Shown here: piece by piece, positions 53,860 to 64,000 of the stretch
Position numbering within the stretch: position 1 is the stretch's first letter
Layout of the letters: the number at the start of each line of letters is the position of its first letter
DNA from: Cylindrodendrum hubeiense
Lineage: Eukaryota > Ascomycota > Sordariomycetes > Hypocreales > Nectriaceae
Direction of reading: 5' to 3'
Length of the DNA stretch: 64,000 nucleotides
NCBI GenBank assembly: GCA_014621425.1
Contig: JAANBB010000130.1
Location: forward strand, 27,338-91,337
Program-made: the position numbers and the translations under genes
Notes under the pieces: model-generated
Database searches by the model: none
Seen by the model: the letters and a program-made list of their open reading frames with translations, nothing else
Told to the model about the DNA's origin: nothing

Positions 53860-56065
53860 TCATGCCAATCGTGAAGTATTATCCGTCAGCGGTATTGTAT
53901 CAGCCCCGGCCTGTGTATCCAAGGCCCCCGTCGCCAAATATGTGGTTTCCTCGTGCGTTATCTCTGTGTCTTCAGCATTGCTCTGATGCTCCGTGCCTTC
54001 AACTGTCTGGTCTCCAGGCCCCACCGCATCAATAGTTTCCTCCCGAGGTTTCTTCAATTTTGGATGCGGCTCCCCATTAGTCACCGCATCTACATACACC
54101 GTCGCGATATTCCGCTTCAGCGGTGAAAAGGGTACCTCGCTATTGCACTTAGTCCATCCCCTAACCTCGACCTCTTCGTTGGCCATGCGCAACAACTGCA
54201 GATGCCCGTATGAGATCCACTCCAATACGAACGGACTCTTTCCACGGCCCCAGAAAACTACACATTTTATAATAAGCCAAGGTGCAATGATCATGAGTCC
54301 TCCGATCAACGCGAGAGAAATAAAACCCGCTCTGTAGAAGTTTTTGAACTGATTGTTCTGAATCTTTTGCGACCTGCATATCAAGCCCTCATAATCGGTG
54401 TCCGATCCTTCTGTCAAGGCAGGCAAAGCATTGGTCATGCCTGCAGTATCCTGGGGGCCTGTAGAAATGCGAATAAACTGCAGCTGAAAAGCGGCCAACT
54501 GGACGTTGAACCAGAAGCTAACTTCCTTCTTCCACTGATCATTAGGCAACGGATTCTGGTACCCGGCAAAGACCCCTGGATATTTCTTTGCCCTGAGAGC
54601 ATCTGATCCGATCGTCTCAATCAGTCTGCCCATAGCACCGATTTCGCCGAGTGCCCAGCGCATAGTATTCATTGCCGCTATTTGCATCGGTGACAGTCCC
54701 GACTCTTTAGTTATGTCGGTACCGAGCATCAACATGCCTGTTTGGTTACTCCACTCATGAGTGACTGGGTTGTGGAATGCATATTGGTCTGCGCAGCCGA
54801 TAGCAGTTATTGGTTGATCGGGCCAATACCAGTCCGGGAAAACTTCATCTTGCCGGTTAGTGGCAGAGAAGAAAGGATCGCGGCAGGGGCCATTGATTCC
54901 AGCGACGGGAATCAGATTGTTGTTCAGGCTTATGACAGAGACATCGGCGTCAGTACGGCGAAGCTGCTTAATAGGAACAAAGGTCCCCACAGACTCGTTG
55001 TAAGCGTAGGAATAATAGGATCTGTAAATAAGTTAGCTAAGGCTAAAATTGTCGAGAAATTAATACTTACCCAAGATTGTAATCTGGTCCAGCTAAGTAT
55101 TGCAGGTTACTGACACCAAAAGTATAGTCGTCAGAGGGTGTCGCGCCAAAGTAGACTTTGGTGATGTTCTCCCCATCAATGGTGCCATCTTCGACTAATG
55201 ACCAAGCCTTCACGTCGAGTGGCGCACATGTAGTCGTTCTTTGAATGGCAAACCTGCCTTGTTTGGGTGAGTTCATACCAAAGTGCTCGTGCGAATCGAG
55301 AAGCATCGTCTCCATTTGAAAGGCTGGGAACTTCTCGTCACCAAGACACGTTCCATTTCCAAACGGGCACTCTGTGTTATGCCACCCAGTCCACTCCAAA
55401 TTTCGTTTCACAAGGAAATTGTCGCAGAGCTCAGACGGTGAGTCGCTCTCGTAGCAAGTGTCGGCGTACTGGATGGCCTCTCGAGTACGGTTCGCTACGT
55501 CCGTGGAAGCGATAACCAAGTCGTTCTCAAAAGACGCTTCCCACCATCCGCACAGGGGACTATGAATGAGGACTTCAACTCCCTGATTATCAAGCATCAA
55601 ATACGCAGCAATGAAAGGCAGCGCGATAAGAAAGATGCCAAAGGATGTAAGCGCCATGAATATGGTCGGCCAGGTGCGTCGGATGACGTCGAGATTATTC
55701 CAACCATAGTTGAGCCACAATGAAATGTATGTGATCCCGACGGCCCGATCGTCACCTCCATTACGAAGAGTTGCCTGTTGCTGATGCCAGAGGGCGTCGC
55801 GATCCAAGCTCGTCGTGGTGGGAGGGTTCCCGGCTAGCTCCAGGTTCCGCGACCTGCGCCATAAGAATAGGCCAAAGGAAATGAGCGACCATAGGCCAGC
55901 CTCCATGAACACGAAGAAAATACCAATAAAGATCATAAGTAGCTCGGCGCCATTCTTAGAAAAGGTGATTTTCCCTCCAGTAGTCACGTCGCCGTTCCAG
56001 TTCGTCCATCCACCCTTGTGGATGTAGTCTGGATTGACGTAGAAATCCGGGTTTGGGTTCGACAT
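53860..56065 (-). CDS. Fungal membrane protein of unknown function, 718 residues
   Basis: Spliced model: complement of 55071-56065 joined to 53860-55021, giving 718 residues; the 49-nt intron (GTAAGT...TACAG, with a GCTAAC branch site) restores 'YNLGSYYSYAYNESVG'. I chose the ATG at 56065 ('MSNPNPDFYVNPDYI'). Three clear membrane helices: about 40-68 ('LLMIFIGIFFVFMEAGLWSL'), about 133-158 ('TIFMALTSFGIFLIALPFIA') and about 563-589 ('ISLALIGGLMIIAPWLIIK'). Between the second and third is a large Cys- and Asn-rich region, probably extracellular and N-glycosylated (NRT, NES, NQT). The C-terminal 130 residues are hydrophilic and acidic. I have seen similar layouts in many ascomycete hypothetical proteins but cannot name a function. 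It converges on the NIS1-like gene with 109 bases between stops. Confidence 0.85.
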
Positions 56066-59000
56066 TGTGACGATAGATGGATGCTTTAGAATCCCCAGAG
56101 TGATGTCTAGGACAGACACGCTGGTACGACGTCCTCATATTAATATTAAACTGCCGTGACTCAAATCCATTGCACACCATCTTATCAGGTCTACTCATAG
56201 AACAAGATGACATGCTTGCTAGGGGCTACCGCACCTGACATAACTACAACATGCCTATTCTGAACCATTTCCAAAGCCTTGCATGAGAAAAAGAAAACCC
56301 CATTATCCCATGATGGATACGAAGGGCCTGGTATCCAGCTTCTGTGTGATATGGTTGCCTTTGCGCCACCTACCGTGTGGTATTGGCTGCCTTGCGCCAC
56401 CAGCCGGATTTTCTTGGTCGAGCTGAAAATATTGTCATTCTAGGCCCTAGTTCTAAGACCTGAATTGGCTCAGTTAGCCACTGTAACGTCGCGGTCTGAG
56501 CTGATATAACGCCACTCACACACCACTATGAACCAATTATGGTTAGGTGGTCTTAATACTGAGTTGGTGGACCGTTTCTGGACCGTCCCCTCAGTACATG
56601 CTCCTTAAAAGTTGCACTCATTTGACATGCGCTCCCTCCTGAAGATATCGATTCAGTCCTCAATTGGCAAGTGGCTGACTTTAGGCTTGAACTTTCTGAG
56701 CTTCTGATACATCTGCCACTCTCGGTTGCGGTTCCCTACCATGGGTGTTGTAGTGATTGCGCGAGGCTGGGAGATGATTCATGTGAGCAGCAGCAATTAC
56801 AGCCCACCTAGACCAAGGATCTGTTCGCTCATAGGACACCGGCCCCCAAGGTGTTCAGCTTTCGTTCTTGTGATGCATCATTTAGAAATGGCGCAATTCA
56901 ATGATTCACATAGCAAAACATCGCCACTAGCATGCCCCATTTGCACCACACCGGGGATACGAAGACTGGTCTCTACGACACTGTGAAGGGTTGTAATTGC
57001 AGCATGTTGATTCGAGGTGGAAGGATTCGGTGTCTGGGTGCGCAATGAAGGCAAATTTCACAATCAATGTGAACGCCCAGGGCTCGAAGGGTGGAACAGC
57101 TCTGTATAAGGCTATTTGGGCGAGAATTTCAGCAGTGGATATTCCCGACATGCTGAGCATAGAAATTAAGACAATAGCATCAATTACGGACCAGTGAGTG
57201 GGACCCCCTCTTCTCTGACCCTCCATCGTGGTCGGAAGCAGGCAACAATGAGGCTTTCCCAGAGTTCAGCCATTGTCATCAGCTGAACCAGTCTACTGAG
57301 CGAGAGGCCCTTGTCAGTACAATTATCTAAGGGTTGTCCTATTTCGTAAGTCTTGATGGTTCGCGGACTAGACACCCTACGCCCTCCCTACTGTGATAAC
57401 GTTGGTTGGAGTTTATTGCACAGGTGGACTTCATGAATGAGCCTGGTATATTCAGGGCAGCCTTTGGCAAATAAAACGCCTCGTTAGACCCTCTTGGTAG
57501 CAAGGGCTGGACCTCACTACACAGAAAGACTGACACCATGAACTCTGGAATTATTGAGCATCTTATATCGCCACGAGGCTTTCCGGTTGCTCGAGTCAGA
57601 CCTTTTGAACTCGGCACTTCAAGACCAACACGGACGACATACCATTACATATTACGAGGATTCCGGATAGATTGTTAGCAACTTGCCAAGTTCTTATTCC
57701 TTCCACGCTTTGGAATGACCACTGTTTATGTCTTGAGAATACCCTATACAAACGATCGTGACAGTGAAGACAATGGACTAAATGGTAGGATATCACAGAA
57801 AACTAAATACGAGAATTCGTATTTCCAACCCCATCATTTGGGGATTCGCTCCAGGAATGATCTACGTGAGCCAACGCGCAAACAGTCATCCCAATGTCCA
57901 CCCTCAAGATCACACACGTGCCGCATGGTGCCCAAATCAACGCCTATTTTACTAGTCCTCTAGACGTCACTTGCCGTTTCCTCGTGATGACTTATTGTTT
58001 CCCCGGAAATACCTTCCGCATTACTCCAGGTTTTAGATCCGGCCGCCGTGTAACCCCCGCGGAGAATTGTCTCGGCAAGCTAAGATCTTTCTGCAAAAGC
58101 AGCCACACACACGGGGAAATATTCCTTTTCCAGAACAAATGCTGTCTTCTATCAACGGATTACTCGTGACTCGGTTGTGTCGCGATGAATAGTTAGGTGG
58201 TGGATCTAGTAACCGGGAGATCCTCATGCAACGGCGGGGCCGATGCCGAATCCCTGACGACTACGGAGATTCATTCACTCGGGATGAGATCATGAGAGTA
58301 CGGAATAGCCGAAAAGATAGATTGGATATACCACCTCTGTGCGTTACCGGCCTTCATCGCAGACCGCATCGTCAAATCGATGGATGATTCACACGTCATG
58401 AGCAGTTACTACGGTCACGCGACGTACTCGAAACTCACAGATTGGAGCTCCAGAGCTATCCCTGGAAACATCCTTGCGGTATCCGCTCGATAGAACACAC
58501 TGGATGGAGCTCCAAAAAGAACTGCGGCGGTGCCCCTCAGAGCCAGGACCGGGGCAAAGGGGCCACCGAGCAATGTCGCAACTGAAGTGGGTTTCCACCT
58601 CACATGAACGTCGACAGCCAACTACCGGGCTGGACGTCAAGAGAAGAGGTGGCAACTCTGACACAGCCGATGAGGCAGCAGTATTGGTTGTAGCGTATGG
58701 ATCTTTTGACACATTACTCCGAACACGTCCCAGATGGCCGCTGGCAGTCTTTCGGTTTTAATGCAAAATCGACGATGGACGTTTGGCCATATGACAGGTC
58801 TTTCGCAATGGTCTGTCGTGATGGCGCCAAGAACATGTCATACGCACGGACGTCGCCGCCGTGGTCGCACAATGACATGAGGAGGCCCGATCAAGGAAAG
58901 CCTAGACACATGACGCACCGTTATGGACGGGCCTGGTCGGCATAGACCGTAACCGCCAGGATGGTGATCCGTCCATGACCCACCGAGGACCGATGTCGAT

Positions 59001-62000
59001 TGACTCGATTCGTACGACACCGACGCCGGCGAGGTGTTCGTTTCGCCATTCCTAGTGCGGTGGTCCCCGGGAATATCAGCGGCGGCAACAGCAAGCGAGG
59101 GAAGCTGTTCCGACGTGGCTTGGCCGGGTCGGCGCCGCGTTCCGAGTCGGCGTCGTGGCCCACTCGCGCACCGCCGACGGTCAAGCTGATGACGGGCTCA
59201 GGCCACGACGGGTGCTGCGACGGGTGCTGCGACGAGGAATTCAACGATTGGGTTTTCAGGCTGCACCGTCTGGCCGTCGATCTTCAAGCGGGAAGCATGC
59301 ATGCATCGGGAGGTGCTAGCAGTTGAGCTCCTGTGGGCCATCCCGAGCTTGCATAACGGCTTGGTTCAACCTCATGTAAGTCGGGGCGGGTTGAGTCGGA
59401 GGCTATAGCCAAAGGGGCTCCCCGGAACTGCGTCCGTTTAATTGCCAAGATCTTAAGCATAATCACCGATGTCTGAAGCATGGAGACCCCTTTCTTTGCA
59501 CGCCCACGCGTTCACCGCTGAACCTGGGATCGTGATCTAGATGCTGCTACGCCCGTGGGATTATCGTGGGTGGAATGGATCAAATCCACCGAGCCCAGAA
59601 GACTCTGCCAGTCTCTGATTGATAACTCCTGGCAAAGAGGATCCTATGAGATAATTATAGCGTAAAGGTGGCCCGCGCACCGGTCATGATGCGGCTCAAA
59701 AAAGATGGCGCTGGACCCGCGCACCCAGAGCTGCAACAGAGAAAAAATGGACAACGGTTCATAAATCGACACCCTCTGTGCGACGCTGAGTACGTACCTG
59801 CGTATGTAATAGTGGCGATGGTCCGCGTCTCGTGTCTCCAAAGCTGTCGAGCCAGCTTGTTCGTATGTGTTCTCTGACGGAAGCATTGCGATGTCGATGG
59901 CGTTTCTGACGAGCTTGCCTTCGCCTGGTTGCCTGGGTCTCAGGTCTCCAGCCGAGACACGTCGTAACAGAGACCAGCCATTTGGAAACAGGAATGTGGT
60001 TGGAATCGAAAACCCTGACCCCCATAGCCCACGTTGCGCATATTTGCATCATGATTGCACCATCGGCAATAGACGGTTTCGCAAACGGCGAGGGCGGACG
60101 GGCCACTAGGGCGTGCTGGCACCAGACCTGCCCAGAGCACACCAGCAGGAGCGTGACAGCGTCGCGACAGGGCTGAGCTGGGTATTCCCGACCGAGATGA
60201 GATGTGGCTCGTGGTGGCAGGCCGCCGATCGTTTGGGTAAGAGCTGCCGCCGGTGGTTCGCGATGCCGGGATCTTCAGGCACACAGGGTCAATTTGTTAC
60301 GTATTAGACCGTGCCGGACCGTCAGGGTCCTTGCTCACCCTGGGAGAGCCGCAGCTGAGGCTCACTTGACTCGGTCTATGCCGGGCAGGAGGCGCGGGCA
60401 CGGCGTGCGCGAGGCGTAGAAGGACTCGGCTCTTAGTCAATTGCCCAGGTCTCCTTCGGTTCCGAGCTTGAACGGTGGGCGTGTGTGGTGTTGAGGGTGT
60501 GCGTGAGACTCCAGGTGGCGGGGCTCCACCTTGTACCGTATCGACTTCGAGAAACCATTTTTCACGATGGAATGATGATCTGGTTGAAAGTTCTCGGGTA
60601 AGGGAGTACCCTAGTTTACTTGTACCCACCTCTTCGAGATTCGCGGGGCGAGGGAAGAACGGAAGCTTGTGTAGAACAGCGTGATGATGGCGTTGAGCGG
60701 ATCGCGGTTGGATCTGGATCGGCACAGTGGCAAAAAACAATTTGTTCTAGAAATTTGCCCCTTGGAGAGACGTAGAGAGCCCAGACTGCTATAGAGACAG
60801 TGCGATGACATAGCTTCTATACTTGACGTTGATACTGATGTCATTAGGGGCAACGATGCGGTGGTGATCATCAAGACCGAACCTGAATCACCATAGGGTA
60901 GGTCGATGTAGAGACGACTTACACTGGCACACTTTGGCCATTCCGACTACATGCATCGCATAGTAGCCCAGGATGGAGGGCGGACCCGAAAACTCAAAGC
61001 TATCCAGGAGAGCATGCTCGTGGAGGCACGTGTGTCAACCAACAATGGAATTGGAAATTTCCATCCCATGTTCGTGGTGGGCTCAGGAGCATATGTTTTC
61101 TGACATCTGATTATGGATCAACACATCAACAAACTGCCTTGGTTGGCTTTCGTCTTAGGTAACAAAACATAAATGCCTCTACTGTCGCATCGCTGATGGA
61201 TGGCTTACGTCTCACGATGGTCGCATCGTAACGGATCGCATCTATATTGTCGGCTGGTTGAAGCATGCACCATGCATTGGATGGTGAAGGTGAGAGGGGG
61301 CGTGCGATGAGATCCACGTGGGCCTCTACCCAGGTACCTGGATCTCAGAAACTCGGGAAAAGAGCAAGACACAGTCTAGAAGCTCGACGAACACGACGGC
61401 CCGCTCAGCTCCAAATGAACTACGTAGTAACAGACCCAAAATGAGATTCCAAAAAGACAGCAGCGGGGCTACTTTCAGAGATTTTCCCAGGATGAATGGC
61501 CGCCGGCCAACTGGCGGGGACTGGAGGGGACTGGAGAGGGTGTGCTCTGAGTGAGGTGCTTTGAGAACATTCAGACCAAGCTTTCCGTTTCCAGATGGAT
61601 GGAGCTAGATGGAGCCAACGAGGGAAGCAAGGCCAAGGACGTGCTCAAGCCCAGGCAACCAGCCACGATGAGAAAGCTGGTTGCAGCTTAGATGGGTTGG
61701 GTACGTAGTGTACGTACCGTGCCGGCGGCCAGGGAGATCAGTTTTTGGAAAAATTTTCAGGTCTTGAGGTCTCGTTGACGATGCAGACCCACCCGTGCAG
61801 GGATTCAGGGGATCAATGAGCACGGGCTCTGACTGCCTGGTGACTCGCGACTGGGTCTAACACTGTCAGACGTCAGACGTAGGAAGCGCGTACCGTTTCT
61901 AGGGGTGGAGAACCGTGGGACCGGCATGAATTTAGGTACAATGGAAAGGCGGCGCGGATGTGAAGTTTTTTTTTCTTGCTCTGAATTTTTTTAAGCGGGA

Positions 62001-64000
62001 CCGGTCCCGGAGGCAGTACGTACCGTATACCGGTAACTGGAGGACCCACGACACGGGGCAAGGTGACTGACTGACTGACCGAGCGAAGCTGGCAAAAACA
62101 GGAGACGACGGCGGGACCCCATATTGCACGATCCGCAGCCCAGCACAGAGTCAGCGAAGCGGAGTGCATGTGGGAATTGAGGGGGGACGAAGGGGCCGGA
62201 GGAGGGGGCCCTCACATGATGAAATGCCCAGTTGGGAAACAAACGAGACTCGGGGATTATTACTGGATCCTGCCAGTTTGCGAGCTGGCTTGGCTGGATG
62301 CTGGTGGTGCTTTGCCTGGGAGTTGCATGCGAGCATGTCGTTGATGTTGAGGCTCACGCGCTTGTTTATGTGCCGCGTATGGCGTTGCGTTTAGTGTTGA
62401 CGCATCTACGCCCCCTCCATCTTCTGGGCTTGCATTGAGCATTGATCACCGGTTGCAGAGCTTCGACTTCGTCCAGCCTCCGTGCCTAAAAGCGGCCGAT
62501 CCCATAAGTTACATAGTACAACCACCTCTTACAGCCGCTCCTGCAGCCCAGTCATCCTCTGGCCAGGAGGAGCTCATCCCATCACCACTTGCAGCGCTCG
62601 TCAATAAACTAGCAGCAGGGACGCACATGGAGCAGCAGCCCCTGACCTTGTCAGCGTCTGGCTGGAAGAGGCATGAACTCACACTGGACGATGGGACGAG
62701 CACCGTCCTGGACTGTACGTACACATCACGGCCGACAGGTGCACAGTCCCAGGGCAATTAGCCGCCTGGTTGTCTCTTCCCTCTGCCCTGTGCCGGCCGT
62801 GGCCGCGCTGCTGAGAGCGCTTTTGGCCGCCCAAGGCTATTTTTTTCAGATCGGTGGACCGCCCTCGTTCTCCATCGGCCGAGAGCTGGGCGTGGGCCCA
62901 CCCAGGCGTCCCAGACTTTCTCGCTCTCGGTGTGCTTTGGGAATGATACCCGCCCGCCTCCGGTTTCAGTGGGATGTTTACGGGAAGTTTTTTTGCTGTC
63001 GTTGCTTTGTCGATTCCCCGGCCTCGTGTGCCGTTGGAGATTGACCAGTGCTCAGGTGGTTTCGCTCCCTGTTGTCTCTTCTCGCCAACAGAGGGGATCC
63101 CGCACACTCCACAGGGAGGGGGTTGCACCAGCTGACGAGACATCCCACAGGGCTCTGAAGGGCGTAGTTGGAGGGCGTGATCGGGCGTGTCAGGACACAA
63201 TTGCTCATGATGGATCTCTCTAGAAAAAAAAGCCAAACCCGGCAGAGGCAAGGGGTGTGGCGCTCGAGGCACCAAAAAGCTAGACCCCAATTCCCGTTTG
63301 GGACTCGGCCTACCGCGGGTGAATGTGCGTGATGGCCGTCGTGAGTTGCAGCATCATTTCAAGGCAATTGCGTGTAAGTAAGCCGTAATTGGTGAATTAG
63401 GTGCCTGGCTCCGCGCCGAAGAGCCGACGTGAACACACACCTTCTGGGTTGCAAGGGCCGGCACTGGTGCACAGTAAAGCGATTGACTGATTGTATGAAG
63501 TCACGACCTCGCCCGGCATCATCATGGCTGGCAGTTGAGGAAGGCTTTTCCGCGGACAGCCAAGACCGCCCATCCATCCGCCCAGCACCCGTCCCAGCAG
63601 CGCGTCCACCAGCCCGCCACAGGCCACACAGGCCACATCCATGGCCGAAGTGATCGTCTGCAGCCTTTCCAGGCATGGCGGGGTTTTTCTCGTCCCTAGC
63701 CCGCTGCCCGTCCCGCTCATCCCAGCGAAGGGGGGGCGTCACGGCGACGGTCGTTAGCTCTGCCGCGCCAACACCCGCACCAGCGACCAGCCAAAAGGCG
63801 TCATGTGTGCGTGCTTCCCACATCACATCATACATAGCTCCGGTACCCGAGACCCTGCTACGCTACGGAGGGCCAGCCGCACCAAGGGCGCGCTGAGTGC
63901 CCTACGAGTCGTCTCCCGGGCCGGTCCAAGGAGCGGACTGCGGATCCCCAGCGGTGCGCACTCCCGGCTGTGAGTGGTGGGCGCCCGTCGCCTCGCCCTG
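56066..64000. other. Gene-poor right arm
   Basis: Almost 8 kb in which I recognise no intact gene, RNA gene or complete mobile element. Many short frames occur on both strands but none has a domain, signal peptide or splice-linked extension that I can defend. A minus-strand piece at 56.93-57.37 kb ('AELWESLIVACFRP', 'STAEILAQIALYRAVPPFEP') is somewhat protein-like and could be a remnant. Small sequence features: an 11-bp direct repeat at about 59209-59230 (GGTGCTGCGAC twice), a 12-bp palindrome at 61997-62008, and two copies of GTACGTACCGT at about 61709-61719 and 62017-62027. Confidence 0.45.
61997..62008. repeat. 12-bp perfect palindrome GGGACCGGTCCC
   Basis: Perfect palindrome in non-coding DNA, next to a GTACGTACCGT element that occurs again about 300 bases upstream. 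Function unknown; it may be a protein-binding site or chance. Confidence 0.5.

Noticed and set aside
1..64000. Secondary-metabolite cluster, CRISPR array, rRNA genes, telomere repeats or a complete transposon
   Set aside because: No polyketide synthase, NRPS or terpene synthase genes, no regularly spaced repeats, no rRNA-like sequence, no telomere repeat and no transposase or reverse-transcriptase motif were seen on either strand.

Overview
The window looks like nuclear DNA of a filamentous ascomycete, most likely a sordariomycete-type mould. Genes carry short spliceosomal introns (about 34-77 nt) with GTRNGT donors and CTAAC-like branch points. Several families are typical of these fungi: a Zn2Cys6/Fungal_trans_2 regulator, a PTH11-like seven-helix receptor, a DUF3433 protein, a MYND/DUF4470 protein, a NIS1-like secreted effector and a FAR1-type factor. 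I see no bacterial, plasmid, phage or CRISPR feature. The exact species cannot be read from the sequence.

Left part (1-25.9 kb), housekeeping rich: a FAR1/WRKY-GCM1-type DNA-binding protein (-); a small Mediator-like protein (+); ribosomal protein L34 (+); complex I assembly factor NDUFAF3 (+); a 643-residue alpha/beta-hydrolase fused to a capping-enzyme/PIR1-type cysteine phosphatase (+); the vacuolar alkaline phosphatase PHO8 (-), whose first coding exon is only the ATG; a LigB-type extradiol dioxygenase (-); an unassigned 513-residue protein (-); a six-exon PTH11/rhodopsin-type membrane protein (-); a tandem amidohydrolase anchored in a membrane (-); and a glutathione S-transferase (+) that needs a 34-nt intron.

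Middle part (25.9-46.6 kb): a 1216-residue DUF3433 membrane protein with a Ser/Asp/Asn minisatellite (-); a six-exon MYND-DUF4470 protein (-); the FEX/CrcB fluoride exporter (-); uracil phosphoribosyltransferase (+); DNA ligase IV (-); a putative amidoligase (+); and a CorA-type metal transporter (-) with GQN where GMN is usual.

Right part (46.6-64 kb), gene poor: a 3.6-kb non-coding stretch with an inverted repeat; a Zn2Cys6 regulator (+); a NIS1-like small secreted protein (+); a three-helix membrane protein of unknown role (-); then almost 8 kb in which I recognise no intact gene. The genes do not form one pathway or biosynthetic cluster. Most are independent housekeeping or surface functions, and the right arm looks like an accessory, effector-bearing segment. 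All spliced models were built by hand from frame continuity and splice signals; no transcript evidence was available.
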